The notes beneath the pieces are model-generated. The model did no database searches. It was not told where the DNA came from and saw only the letters and a program-made list of their open reading frames with translations. From Gemmatimonadales bacterium UBA2975 (GTDB lineage: Bacteria; Gemmatimonadota; Gemmatimonadetes; Longimicrobiales; Gaopeijiaceae), in contig DEAT01000080.1 in the NCBI GenBank assembly GCA_002348265.1, positions 1 to 64,000 of the forward strand: a stretch of DNA of 64,000 nt, written 5' to 3'. Below, piece by piece: positions 17,649 through 26,892 of the stretch. The translations under genes and the position numbers were made by a program. Each line of letters begins with the position of its first letter. The stretch's first letter is position 1.

Positions 17649-19481
17649 ATGAGAGTTTACCCGCGCATGGTCGGGTTTGTCCGGCCGCACTCAGGGTCAA
17701 TTTTGTTGGCGACACTCGCTGCCGTGAGCTACGCGGCTCTGGACGCTGCGACGTATGTGCTACTAATCCCTTTCGTTGACGCTCTCTTTGTGAGCGGTGG
17801 GGTAGCCGCGCGGTCTTCGGGTGACAACGCTGCGCAGGTTCTACTCGACGCTACTGTATACTCATGGGTAGACCTTACCGGTGATCCACTGATCGCTATT
17901 GAGCGGATTATTGTCCTGATCCTTTGCGCCTTTCTGTTGAAGAATGTCTTTGCGTTCACCCGAGGTTACGTGCTAGCCCGAGCTGAGCAGGGCGTAAGTC
18001 GGGATCTGCGCGATGCGGTGTATGATCATCTTTTGGATCTGGACTTAGGCTTCTTTGCGCGGACTCGGACAGGACAGATAGTCAGTCGACTGACTACCGA
18101 AATAGAGCAGTTCAGGACTCTCGTGACTCGCGAAGTTGGGCGATTGGTTTCATCTGTTTTCGAGTTTTTGGCCGCACTCGCCTTCATGCTTTTAATCTCT
18201 TGGAAACTAACTCTGGCCGCTTTCTTAGTTATCCCTTTGGCGATGGGGGTCTGGGGTCCGTTGGTCGACATACTGCGTAGGCGGGACAGACGCGCAGTCG
18301 ACCTTGGGGCGGAGCTCAACGCGCATATTGTTGAGACGGTTTCTGGAGTCCGGCTAGTGAAATCCTCTTCTGCTGAGGAGGTAGAGCGGGGACGCTTTCA
18401 CCGTCTCACCGCGGACTATTACCGCCATTTTATGAAGGCTGAATCGGCGCGCTCTTTGGCCGCGCCCATGACGGAGGTTCTAGCTGCCCTGGGCACGGCG
18501 GTGATTCTCTGGTACGGAGCCCGGTTGGTGGTTACCGGTGAGGTGACGGGGGCCCAGTTTGTCGGCTTCCTTGGGTTATCTCTAAAGCTGTATGCTCCAG
18601 TGAAAAACGTTGCAAAGTTTCCGGCGGTAGCGCAGCCTGGGCTTGTAGCTGCTGAGAGAGTTTTCGAGTTTCTAGACGCCGATGCTAAGATCACGGACAG
18701 CCCAGCTGCGAAATCAATTCAAGGCTTGGAGCGCGAAATTCTCTACGACCGAGTTTCGTTTTCCTATCATCAAGGGACTCCCGTCTTAAAGGATCTATCT
18801 TTTAGAGTCCCTAGAGGCAATGTCCTGGCCCTCGTAGGGCCGAGCGGGGCCGGAAAGAGCACCGTAGTCGATCTTCTGAGTCGTTTCTTTGAGGTATCAA
18901 GTGGTTCTATTTCAATCGACGGAGTAGACGTGCGGGATGTTCGGGTATCTGATCTGCGTTCCCTCATGGCGGTCGTGGCGCAAGAGACAGTGCTCTTTCA
19001 CGATACGGTAGCTTGCAACATCGCATACGGCCGATCTGGGGCGACCGCCGATGAGGTTGCTGCGGCATCTAAGGCAGCGAATGCGCACGAGTTCATCCTA
19101 GGGCTTCCTGATGGGTACGAAACTGTTGTCGGCGAACGGGGCGTCGAACTTTCTGGCGGACAGCGTCAGAGGATAGCGATCGCTCGCGCCATACTTCGTG
19201 ACGCTCCGATCCTGATCTTAGACGAGGCCACGAGCGCTCTGGATACCGAATCAGAGCGGCTCATTCAGGACGCGTTGGCCCGACTTGTCGAAGGTCGTAC
19301 GGTACTTGTTATTGCCCATAGACTGTCGACAGTTCAGCGTGCCGACCAGATCCTCGTCCTCGAGGATGGCAGTCTCGTCGAGTATGGCGATCACAAAACG
19401 CTCTTGGCCCAAAGCGGTCGGTACAGGGCTCTTTACGATCTCCAGTTTGGTCTGACCCCCCATGGTGTGGCGAAACAGTGA
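17649..19481 (+). CDS. ABC transporter, fused permease and ATPase (MsbA-like lipid exporter)
   Basis: 610 residues in the half-transporter order: about six transmembrane helices in residues 10-330, then an ATPase domain. ATPase motifs are intact: Walker A GPSGAGKST, signature LSGGQRQRIAIARA, Walker B ILILDEATSALD and the switch His in VIAHRLS. The TM region has the exporter signature RTRTGQIVSRLTTEIEQ. Position immediately before an LpxL-type acyltransferase makes a lipid A core flippase (MsbA) role likely, though multidrug or lipid export cannot be separated by sequence alone. The stop overlaps the next start in GTGA. Confidence 0.9.
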   Translation: MRVYPRMVGFVRPHSGSILLATLAAVSYAALDAATYVLLIPFVDALFVSGGVAARSSGDNAAQVLLDATVYSWVDLTGDPLIAIERIIVLILCAFLLKNVFAFTRGYVLARAEQGVSRDLRDAVYDHLLDLDLGFFARTRTGQIVSRLTTEIEQFRTLVTREVGRLVSSVFEFLAALAFMLLISWKLTLAAFLVIPLAMGVWGPLVDILRRRDRRAVDLGAELNAHIVETVSGVRLVKSSSAEEVERGRFHRLTADYYRHFMKAESARSLAAPMTEVLAALGTAVILWYGARLVVTGEVTGAQFVGFLGLSLKLYAPVKNVAKFPAVAQPGLVAAERVFEFLDADAKITDSPAAKSIQGLEREILYDRVSFSYHQGTPVLKDLSFRVPRGNVLALVGPSGAGKSTVVDLLSRFFEVSSGSISIDGVDVRDVRVSDLRSLMAVVAQETVLFHDTVACNIAYGRSGATADEVAAASKAANAHEFILGLPDGYETVVGERGVELSGGQRQRIAIARAILRDAPILILDEATSALDTESERLIQDALARLVEGRTVLVIAHRLSTVQRADQILVLEDGSLVEYGDHKTLLAQSGRYRALYDLQFGLTPHGVAKQ

Positions 19482-20428
19482 ACGGGGTTCGTTCGACAGA
19501 AGCATCCTCTCGCTGTATGAACGTTAGAAGGTCGCTCCGGCATCGGTTCGAACGCGAGGCCTACAGGATCATTAGGGCTGCGCTGATAACGTTGCCCGAG
19601 GACCTGTCGTTGCGCATCGGCTCTAGTATCGGTTGGGTTGCTGGAGTCGTTTTCCGCATTCGACGTGACGAGGTAGACAAGAATCTAGAGAGAGCTTTTC
19701 CAGGTCGGACGCAGGTGTGGCGCAGTGAGATTGCTAGGCGGAGTTACATGCATTTTGGGCGTGAGGCAGCCTTTCTCTTTCGGGCGTCCCGATGGTCGCC
19801 TGAAGAAATTTCGGCCCGAGTTCAGATGGTTGGCTTTGCCCCTCTTAGGGATGCGGCGGAGCGAGATCGAGGCGTTGTGCTCCTCACAGCACACCTAGGG
19901 AATTGGGAGATGGCTGGTGCAAGCATCGTGGCGGCAGGCATCCCGATCGACGTTGTGGGTAAGAGGATGACTAATCGAAGGCTTGGTGCGGATATTTTTG
20001 AGATGAGGGAGCGGGTCGGAATGCGGATGATCGATGTCGCCGATGCGTCGAAGGCAGTGCTGCGTTCACTCCGATCAGGGAGACTTGTTGCTTTACTTGG
20101 TGATCAGAACGCCGGCCGAAGCGGAGTATTTGTGAGGTTTTTTGGCTTTGAGGCTTCTACATCTCGTGGCTCTGCTATATTTGCTCTCCGCTGCGATGTC
20201 CCTGTCTTTGTCGGGTTCGCGATTCGACAGCCTGGGCGAGGCCAACGTTATGTCATCGAAGCTTTTCAATTGGACTTCGAAAGAACTGGCGATTTCGAGG
20301 TCGATACGAGATCAATCCTGACCGCCTACCACAGGATCCTCGAAAAGGCGATTGTTTCTGCCCCAGATCAATATTTCTGGCACCATAAGCGCTGGAAGAC
20401 CAGGCCTCCCGGAGAGGACACTACGTAA
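19478..20428 (+). CDS. Lysophospholipid/lipid A acyltransferase (LpxL/HtrB family)
   Basis: 316 residues. The LpxL/HtrB family acyltransferase motif is present as TAHLGNWEMAG (catalytic His and Glu). Further family features are GDQNAGRSGVFVRFFG, DVVGKRMTNRRLG and the C-terminal QYFWHHKRWKTRP, which is typical of late lipid A acyltransferases. It should add a secondary acyl chain to lipid A at the inner membrane. GTG at 19478 overlaps the exporter stop; an internal ATG at 19517 is also possible and would give 303 residues. Confidence 0.9.
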   Translation: MNGVRSTEASSRCMNVRRSLRHRFEREAYRIIRAALITLPEDLSLRIGSSIGWVAGVVFRIRRDEVDKNLERAFPGRTQVWRSEIARRSYMHFGREAAFLFRASRWSPEEISARVQMVGFAPLRDAAERDRGVVLLTAHLGNWEMAGASIVAAGIPIDVVGKRMTNRRLGADIFEMRERVGMRMIDVADASKAVLRSLRSGRLVALLGDQNAGRSGVFVRFFGFEASTSRGSAIFALRCDVPVFVGFAIRQPGRGQRYVIEAFQLDFERTGDFEVDTRSILTAYHRILEKAIVSAPDQYFWHHKRWKTRPPGEDTT

Positions 20429-20548
20429 TAATTCTAAAAGTGAGGAACAGGCCCCAGCGCCCTTGGTTACAAATCAGTTACTCGCGTCGAAGTCGTTTCG
20501 GCGCTCTCATATCCTAATCGAAGCAAAGCCGCCCCCGGGTACCAAGCC

Positions 20549-21292
20549 GTGATCTACCTCTGCATTCCAGCCCACAACGAAGCATCGACTGTCGGAGTGC
20601 TGCTATGGAAGATTAGGAACGTCTTAGGTGAGTTTGGGAGAGATTACCGTATAGTGGTGCATGACGATGCATCGTCTGACGAAACGCCTGAGGTCCTTCA
20701 GCGATACAGGCGCTCTCTGCCACTCACCGTGCTAAGATCTGATGAGCACCTCGGGTATGGCCGTTCAGTCGAGAAACTTCTTAGGCACGTAAGTAATGAG
20801 GCCCCATATCCCAAGCGTGACTGCGCCGTTGTTCTTCAGGCAGATTTCACTGAACGTCCTGATGATGTGGTTACTGCGGTCAAGATCTTGGAGGGTGGGG
20901 TGGACATCGTTGCTGGGTCGATAGAGGTAGGGGAGTTACATCGCATGACTAGGGCAGTTCATTGGGCCTCTCGGACTCTTTTGCATAAGATCTTCGCAAA
21001 AGCCCCGGTCTCGGATCCTCTGGCCGGACTGCGAGCGTATCGTGTGATTGTCCTCAAGAAGGCTTTTCGAGACCGCTCCGAGCAAAATCCCATAATCTCT
21101 GCGGAGAGATGGGCGGCCAATGTCGAGATGCTAGGAGCTTTGGCCCCGCACGCACGTCGGATCGTAGAAATGCCCGTGCGGCTTCGTTACGATCTGAGAA
21201 CGCGACCTTCACGTTTCCGATCTTGGCGGACTTTTATAGAACTCGCCCGGTTACCTAAGGCATTATGGTCACCAGAGGAAGAAGAAGAGTGA
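20549..21292 (+). CDS. Glycosyltransferase family 2
   Basis: 247 residues with a GT-A fold. IYLCIPAHNEASTVGVLL at the start is the nucleotide-binding strand, VVHDDASSDETPEVL carries the first acidic pair, and VVLQADFTERPDDVV replaces the usual DxD with QADFTE. A C-terminal hydrophobic helix is not evident, so it is probably soluble or peripheral. It resembles dolichol-phosphate-mannose-synthase-like enzymes. Placed between an LpxL-type acyltransferase and a DUF3108 protein, it may glycosylate a lipid carrier or LPS core. Start GTG at 20549 follows a 120-bp gap. Confidence 0.85.
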   Translation: MIYLCIPAHNEASTVGVLLWKIRNVLGEFGRDYRIVVHDDASSDETPEVLQRYRRSLPLTVLRSDEHLGYGRSVEKLLRHVSNEAPYPKRDCAVVLQADFTERPDDVVTAVKILEGGVDIVAGSIEVGELHRMTRAVHWASRTLLHKIFAKAPVSDPLAGLRAYRVIVLKKAFRDRSEQNPIISAERWAANVEMLGALAPHARRIVEMPVRLRYDLRTRPSRFRSWRTFIELARLPKALWSPEEEEE

Positions 21293-21303
21293 GAAAAGTA
21301 TCT

Positions 21304-22254
21304 ATGATTCCTCTGCTTCGGTCCTTCGTGCTAGTTGTCGCTCTTTTAACTGCTTCGCTAGTCCCAGCCCTTCAAGCCCAAGAGGAACGAGTCTTAAGAG
21401 ACATTCTTGTCGACTCTCTGCGGTCAGTTTACGACATCAGGGAAGGTCAGGTTCCTGCGGTTCTTGAGGAAGAAGATGTACCGATCGATCAGCTCGCTGC
21501 TCCTGCTCCGTTCGGACCAGGAGAGCATCTAGAGTATAAGGTAAAGGTCGGCATCTTTAATGCCGGGAATGGTTACATGAGTGTCCTCAACATAGAGGAG
21601 CATGAAGGAAGTCCGGTTTACAGGATCAACCTTGGCATTAAAGGTGGCATCGGACCAGCTAGGGTGAACGACATGTACCAGACCTGGTTCGACGTGACAA
21701 CTCTGCAAACTTGGCGTTATATCCGAGATATTGACGAAGTTGGCTACCAAAGCTACCGACACTGGGAGTTCTATCCGGAAATAATGCGATGGGAGCGGAT
21801 AGATTTCGATCGTGGGGGTGACCTGGGGTCTGCGTTACCGCTTGATGAAATTGCATTCATATACTTCATACGGACTCTGCCACTAGAAGTGGGAAAGACC
21901 TACACCCTGAACCGCTACTTCAAGGAAGAGGGCAACCCGGTGAAGGTGACGGTCTTGCGAAGGGATCAGAGGGAGACGGAGGGCGTCGTCTACAACACGA
22001 TTGTCGTGTCGCCGGAGATCCAGACAGATGGTTTGTTTGGGCAGGGTGGGAAAGGTGAGATTCACTTTACCGATGACGAACGGCGGATCCCGGTTTACGT
22101 GAAGTCGGATATCCCGAATTTCCCCGGGTCACTGACGCTCCACCTTCAAAGCATCACTGAAGGACATCCGCTGAACCCTCTATCGCGGGTAGCGGCCAAG
22201 GAAGGCCGAGCATCAAGGGGACAGACCGAAGCCTCAGGCTCGGACCTTCACTGA
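21304..22254 (+). CDS. DUF3108 family exported protein
   Basis: 316 residues from the ATG at 21304, with a signal peptide ending in ALQAQ. The mature part begins with an acidic region, then matches the DUF3108 pattern: PFGPGEHLEYKVKVGIFNAG, followed by repeated beta-strand stretches (YRINLGIKGGIG; YIRDIDEVGYQ) and IYFIRTLPLEVGKTYTLNRY. The final ~30 residues are low-complexity. The function of DUF3108 is not established; members are periplasmic or outer-membrane-associated beta-rich proteins. The start is 11 bp after the GT2 stop, so it is probably in the envelope operon. Confidence 0.8.
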   Translation: MIPLLRSFVLVVALLTASLVPALQAQEERVLRDILVDSLRSVYDIREGQVPAVLEEEDVPIDQLAAPAPFGPGEHLEYKVKVGIFNAGNGYMSVLNIEEHEGSPVYRINLGIKGGIGPARVNDMYQTWFDVTTLQTWRYIRDIDEVGYQSYRHWEFYPEIMRWERIDFDRGGDLGSALPLDEIAFIYFIRTLPLEVGKTYTLNRYFKEEGNPVKVTVLRRDQRETEGVVYNTIVVSPEIQTDGLFGQGGKGEIHFTDDERRIPVYVKSDIPNFPGSLTLHLQSITEGHPLNPLSRVAAKEGRASRGQTEASGSDLH

Positions 22255-22273
22255 CTTCTGACGTCCTCAGATA

Positions 22274-22822
22274 ATGCCACTGACCATGCGTAGGTTGCGC
22301 TTGAAGACCGTGTGGCTGGCGGTGTTCCCTTTCCTGTGGATGGCGAGTCCTGACATGACTTCTCTTTCGCTTGGAGCCGGCCTAGCCTTGCCCGGTCTCT
22401 GGATTAGAGGCTGGTCGGCAGGCACGATTTATAAGGATAAGAAGGTTGCGATGACCGGTCCCTACGCATTAACACGGAACCCACTCTACTTAGGATCATT
22501 TTATATCGGCTTAGGTGTGGCATTGGCAGGTGGACAGTGGTTTTGGTCCCTAGCTTTTTTAGCGTTTTACGTCGCCATCTACTCTAAAACGATGGAGGAG
22601 GAGGTCCGCCATCTCACTGAGTTGTTTCCAGACGTGTACGGTGAGTATGCGTCGAGTGTGCCGATGTTCTTCCCTAGGATTACTTCTTGGTCTAGTCGAA
22701 ATGAGATGGATTTCGGTGGGTTTTGCTGGTCCCAATATCACCGAAATAAAGAGTGGGAGGCCTCTGTCGGCGTCATCTCTGTTTTCATGGTGCTTTGCGC
22801 TAAGTTTGTGTGGGCGCTCTAG
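22274..22822 (+). CDS. Isoprenylcysteine carboxyl methyltransferase (ICMT)/phospholipid methyltransferase family membrane protein
   Basis: 182 residues with several hydrophobic helices. The SAM-binding signature of the family is clear: TGPYALTRNPLYLGSF, followed by GLGVALAGG and a C-terminal EEEVRHLTELFPDVYGEY. Such proteins methylate phospholipids, small thiols or prenylated cysteines. Bacterial substrates are mostly unknown. It lies 19 bp after the DUF3108 gene at the end of the plus-strand envelope operon, facing the converging GT9 gene, so a lipid substrate is plausible. Confidence 0.8.
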   Translation: MPLTMRRLRLKTVWLAVFPFLWMASPDMTSLSLGAGLALPGLWIRGWSAGTIYKDKKVAMTGPYALTRNPLYLGSFYIGLGVALAGGQWFWSLAFLAFYVAIYSKTMEEEVRHLTELFPDVYGEYASSVPMFFPRITSWSSRNEMDFGGFCWSQYHRNKEWEASVGVISVFMVLCAKFVWAL

Positions 22823-22863
22823 GTATGTGGTGGCCGAGGGTTGCCCGCTCGGGGTGTCATCCG

Positions 22864-23973
22864 TCAGGGATCAATGTAGCGTGCTGCTGCTACGTGGATT
22901 TTTTCCAATACGTCGGCGACGTGGATTCGTCTCATCCCGTCTCGGTACGCAGGAATTAAAGGGTATTTCTCTCCAGGGTAATCAGCGTAACCGTCTACAA
23001 TTAGGTCTTCAAAGGCGCCCCAAGGACCAGAACGCTTTGGGTTTGTGTGCCCAAAGAGGGACACCACAGGTGTACCGAGAGCACGACTGATATGGAGAGG
23101 ACCCGTATCCGGTGATAAGAGAAGCACAGCACCATCTATAATCCACATGAGGCGCCGGAGGTCATCGCCTAGCTTGTTGATCACCTGAGCTTTTGTTTGC
23201 TTGAGGATCTCGCCAGCGATTCTTCGTTCTGTCGCAGAAGCTCCTCCAACGATTACTGGCTGGAAGCCGTAATCCACCTCTAAGGCTTCAAGGACTCGCG
23301 CGTACCCCTCGACATGCCAGTTCTTCTTGGTCTTACTCGTGGAGATAACCACGGCACACACTGGACGCTGGATTCCTTCAAAGAAGTCTGCCTGCAGTCT
23401 CCGCTCCTTCCGAGTGAAGGTCAGTCCCCATTCGACTGGATTAGGATCGATCCCAAGGTATTCGAGAAACTCTAGGTATTGGTCTTGGACGTGGCGCTGC
23501 CCTCGGGCCGGGATCCGAACATTCGTGAAGAGCCATTGGCCGTCACGCGCTCTAAGTCGATCGAAGCCCAGTTTGATCCGAGCGGGTGCGAGGGCCGTGA
23601 TTAGCCCGGCCTTAAAGTACACCTGCAAACCGATAAGAAGGTCGAATTGGCGACCTCGCATCTTCTTTACAATGTCGTGAAGCCCTCTCCACGAAGATAA
23701 TCCGCGGCGACGGTGGAAGATGATGAATTCGTCTACGGCTGGATGGTATCGCACCATGCTCATTGCCGCAGGTTGAATCACCCACGTGATTCTGGTTTGT
23801 GGCCAAACTCTTTTCAGGGCGGTAGCCACGGGTAGGACGTGGACGGCGTCCCCTATAGCAGAGAGCATCACAATACAGATTTCTTTAGGTGGTGAGCCCT
23901 GCCAACCCATTCCTGAAACGATATGTCCCTTGATCACCTGCTCTCCGTCAGTACTCCCTGAGATAACGCTCAT
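22864..23973 (-). CDS. Glycosyltransferase family 9 (heptosyltransferase-like)
   Basis: 369 residues. GT9/heptosyltransferase features: N-terminal EICIVMLSAIGDAVHVLPV, then SPDTGPLHISRALGTPVVSL and FGHTNPKRSGPWG, the ADP-heptose-binding loop. It should add heptose or a related sugar to the LPS core. The ATG at 23973 is chosen because it overlaps the upstream kinase stop in ATGA. The frame is open further upstream but would run deep into the kinase gene. Coupling to a Kdo-kinase-like gene strongly supports an LPS inner-core role. Confidence 0.9.
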   Translation of the reverse strand: MSVISGSTDGEQVIKGHIVSGMGWQGSPPKEICIVMLSAIGDAVHVLPVATALKRVWPQTRITWVIQPAAMSMVRYHPAVDEFIIFHRRRGLSSWRGLHDIVKKMRGRQFDLLIGLQVYFKAGLITALAPARIKLGFDRLRARDGQWLFTNVRIPARGQRHVQDQYLEFLEYLGIDPNPVEWGLTFTRKERRLQADFFEGIQRPVCAVVISTSKTKKNWHVEGYARVLEALEVDYGFQPVIVGGASATERRIAGEILKQTKAQVINKLGDDLRRLMWIIDGAVLLLSPDTGPLHISRALGTPVVSLFGHTNPKRSGPWGAFEDLIVDGYADYPGEKYPLIPAYRDGMRRIHVADVLEKIHVAAARYIDP

Positions 23974-24743
23974 TTGTGCCCATTTTTCACGGAAAGGGCT
24001 TTCAAGACTTCGATCTTTCCGTACTCTCTGCCTATAGGAGCTCTGATCTTCAGGACTGACCTTACTAGGCGGTGCTTCATCCTGTTGGCGAAGCTTGTCG
24101 ACCCTGGTGCGGTCACCCGTGCGCGGTCGAAGTCCACAACCCACGCAGATTCACCCAGCTTTTGCGGCAGAAGGATATTGTTTGCGTTCAGATCCACGTG
24201 ATAGACGCCCGCGTCATCGAGTGATCGGATTAGATTGCCGGCTCGGGCCAGACTGTTTATTGATTGGATTAGATCGTTTTGTTCGAGAAGAAGGTCGGCC
24301 AGCCTACGGACACCGGGTATCGTTTCGGTGATGAGATCGCATCGATAAAAAGCACCGAATGAGTAGGTCGCCCCACAGACGGCTGCTGGGGTTCGAATGC
24401 CCCGGGCGCGGGCCGTTTCGATTGCTGTGATCTCCCGAAAGGGTCTCGGTTTCCCAATTTTTATATATAGGTCCCTGAGATGCTTTGTTACTCGACCCCC
24501 TCGAAGGTAATGGCGGATCGCCCAGCGGGACCTCGCTTCCGGACCTGGTAGAGGAGATCGGACGGAATGGACGAAGCCTCGGCCCGAGAGAGTGACACGA
24601 TCGTCTTGGGAATTCGCCCAGTCGTAGAGTGTTGTCTTCTCTAGAATTGAAGCGATATGATCCGCGGCTCCTTCCCATGAGACGAACTCACCATGAGTGT
24701 GCTGACAACGGATATAGCCTTTTGGAACGAGGCTAGTCGCCAT
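23970..24743 (-). CDS. Lipopolysaccharide (Kdo/WaaP-type) kinase family protein
   Basis: 257 residues of the protein-kinase-like Kdo kinase/InaA family. The catalytic loop is seen in VYHVDLNANNILL (Asp), and the metal-binding Asp in AWVVDFDRARV. The N-terminal part holds the glycine/basic region RHYLRGGRVTKHL. Members phosphorylate Kdo or heptose in the LPS inner core on the cytoplasmic side of the inner membrane. Start ATG at 24743; its stop overlaps the GT9 start. The pair points to a single-Kdo phosphorylated LPS core, though the substrate is inferred. Confidence 0.87.
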   Translation of the reverse strand: MATSLVPKGYIRCQHTHGEFVSWEGAADHIASILEKTTLYDWANSQDDRVTLSGRGFVHSVRSPLPGPEARSRWAIRHYLRGGRVTKHLRDLYIKIGKPRPFREITAIETARARGIRTPAAVCGATYSFGAFYRCDLITETIPGVRRLADLLLEQNDLIQSINSLARAGNLIRSLDDAGVYHVDLNANNILLPQKLGESAWVVDFDRARVTAPGSTSFANRMKHRLVRSVLKIRAPIGREYGKIEVLKALSVKNGHK

Positions 24744-24754
24744 AGAAGTCCCCG

Positions 24755-25171
24755 TCAGGTTTCGGTCTGGGCTTCTGGGACTTCGACTAGGTATACACCC
24801 GGGCCATCGATTGTCTTGCCTTTAGCTTTAATCCGGAACGTGTACTGCCCTGAGTGAGGGAACAGGACCTCGTGCATCGGGACTATGACCGGCGTCTTTG
24901 CGCCCGCTTCAAATGCGGTTGGCTGCCGCACTTCTGTTTCGACGTCTAGGACCCGTTCAGAAAACGGTTCTGTCTCGTGGTCTAGAGTAACTTGAAAACG
25001 ATAACGGCCGTGATCCTCACGATCCCATTCGATTACGATCACAAGAACCATGTGGTCTTGTAGTGCTGGGAATCCAGGTGCGGGTAGAGAGTGAAATATT
25101 CCGTGGACGTCCAAGCGTCCATCGGTTCTTGGTTGAGCGTCCTCGCAGACGGCCGAAAATCGAAGCTGCAT
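24755..25171 (-). CDS. Conserved hypothetical protein (DUF6941-like beta-rich protein)
   Basis: 138 residues with no signal peptide or TM helix. The sequence is rich in predicted beta strands. MQLRFSAVCEDAQPRTDGRLDVHGIFHSL is the recognisable N-terminal segment of a small family found in actinobacteria and environmental phyla (DUF6941, from memory). The pattern of strands and GQYTFRIKAKGK near the C-terminus suggests an immunoglobulin-like or C2-like fold. An AAGGGA ribosome site precedes the ATG. It sits between hyuB (upstream) and the LPS kinase (downstream). No function can be given. Confidence 0.7.
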   Translation of the reverse strand: MQLRFSAVCEDAQPRTDGRLDVHGIFHSLPAPGFPALQDHMVLVIVIEWDREDHGRYRFQVTLDHETEPFSERVLDVETEVRQPTAFEAGAKTPVIVPMHEVLFPHSGQYTFRIKAKGKTIDGPGVYLVEVPEAQTET

Positions 25172-25186
25172 AAGATCCCTTTTTTC

Positions 25187-26782
25187 TTAGTCCTCGGTGT
25201 GGCCCCAGCCCCCGCCTCCGGGTGAGCGAATACTCAAAATGTCTCCGGCTTCAATCCAAAAGGTGTCTTTTCCTCGAAGCACGCGTTCTTCTCCGTCGCG
25301 GATGAGTATGTTTGAGCCTGGTGTACCGCTTGCACCACCCTGGGCACCGGCGGGCCCATGCTCCCTCCGTTCGCTTAGGAGCGATACCCTACATGGACCG
25401 ATCACCTGGAGATCGCGACGGAGGCCGTCACCGCCCCTGTGTTTCCCTCTGCCTCCAGATTCTCGACGGATACCATATTGGGTTATCCGAAAGGGGTATG
25501 CGTGCTCAAGCGCCTCAATAGGAGTATTAAGCGAGTTAGACATGTGTACGTGTACACCACTTAGACCGTCACCCTTAGGGCCTGCTCCCATCCCACCACC
25601 GATCGTTTCATAATACGCGAACGTCTCACCTGTTCTTGGATCCGTACCGCCGATCGTTGTGTTGTTCATTGTGCCCTGGGAGAGTGCCGGTATTAGATCG
25701 GGAAGAGCTTCTCCGAAAGCCCGGAATAGTACGTCGGTGATGCGTTGACTGGTCTCAACGTTTCCTGCGGCTACAGACGCGGGAGCGGCGGCGTTGACTA
25801 CGCTGCGTTCAGGTAGGTGGAGCATTACGGAGGACATGGAGCCGCCACCTGCGGGTAGCGACTCTCCTAGTAGTGCTTCTACTACGCAACGGACTACGTA
25901 GCGCGTAGCGGAAGATGTGATGGCCTCCACAGCGTTTACGCCTCCCGGGACTTGGTGGGAGGTGCCTGAGAAGTCGATTTCAAGCAGAGATCCTCTAACA
26001 TCTATACGGACGAGTATCTGCACTGGGCCGGATCCAAAGCCATCATCTTCGATTACGTCTGCTCCTTTGTATGTGCCGTCCGGAATTTCTTTAAGACCGG
26101 TGGCCAAGAGTCGATCGGCATAAGTGATCAGTTCGTCCATGGCAGAGAGCGTTCGGATGACCCCGCGTCGCTCACCGATCTCCAGAAGTCGAGTCGATCC
26201 CGTGTGGAGTGCTGCAATCTGGGCATCGAGGTCTCCTGCGCGCTCGACAGGGGTTCGGACATTCGCAAGCAGGAGTGCCCATACTTCTTGATTAAGAGTG
26301 CCCCCCTTGTAGAGTCTGATTGGCGGTATGCGCAGACCTTCTTCGAAGATTTCCCGCGCTAGTGGCATTGAACCCGGGGTGGATCCTCCGACGTCTGAGT
26401 GATGCGCCCTAGAGGCTACATAACCCAATAGAGTTCCAGTCGGATTGTGTACTGCCGAGATAAGAGTGATGTCTGGGAGGTGCGTTCCCCCGCAGAATGG
26501 ATCATTAAGACATACCACATCGCCTGGATCAATCACTCCCACTTCTTCGAGCGCCGCTGTGACACTCATCGGCATGGCACCCAGGTGGACCGGCATATGG
26601 TCGCCCAGTGAAACCGCCTCTCCAGCCGGGTTGAAGAGTGCACAAGAATAGTCGCGCCGCTCCTTTATGTTGGGCGAGAACGAAGCACGCTTGAGAGCGG
26701 CACCCATTTCGTCCGCGAGTGCGGTGAAGAGGTGCCGAAATACTTCGAGTTCGACTGCGTTAAGGCCGTCGCTTTGTTCCAC
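25187..26782 (-). CDS. hyuB: Hydantoinase B/oxoprolinase family protein (HyuB), without a HyuA partner
   Basis: 531 residues, normal for HyuB. Features: N-terminal AVELEVFRHLFTALADEMGAAL, RRDYSCALFNPAGEAVSLGDHMPVHLG, NDPFCGGTHLPDI (metal/substrate region) and C-terminal ESGGRGKHRGGDGLRRDL with SPGGGGWG. HyuB normally pairs with the ATP-binding HyuA to open hydantoins or 5-oxoproline, or forms acetone-carboxylase-like complexes. No HyuA lies next to it here. It may work with a distant HyuA. A gap of about 110 bp separates it from the divergent small gene. Confidence 0.92.
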   Translation of the reverse strand: MEQSDGLNAVELEVFRHLFTALADEMGAALKRASFSPNIKERRDYSCALFNPAGEAVSLGDHMPVHLGAMPMSVTAALEEVGVIDPGDVVCLNDPFCGGTHLPDITLISAVHNPTGTLLGYVASRAHHSDVGGSTPGSMPLAREIFEEGLRIPPIRLYKGGTLNQEVWALLLANVRTPVERAGDLDAQIAALHTGSTRLLEIGERRGVIRTLSAMDELITYADRLLATGLKEIPDGTYKGADVIEDDGFGSGPVQILVRIDVRGSLLEIDFSGTSHQVPGGVNAVEAITSSATRYVVRCVVEALLGESLPAGGGSMSSVMLHLPERSVVNAAAPASVAAGNVETSQRITDVLFRAFGEALPDLIPALSQGTMNNTTIGGTDPRTGETFAYYETIGGGMGAGPKGDGLSGVHVHMSNSLNTPIEALEHAYPFRITQYGIRRESGGRGKHRGGDGLRRDLQVIGPCRVSLLSERREHGPAGAQGGASGTPGSNILIRDGEERVLRGKDTFWIEAGDILSIRSPGGGGWGHTED

Positions 26783-26892
26783 TGGAGCTCCGGTTTATCT
26801 GAGAACCGATCACGGTTAGTTTTCAAGGCTGAAGCTAAAATGTTGAGGCACCGCGCTGAAGGCGCGAACGGTAATACTTAAAGGAGAATGAT

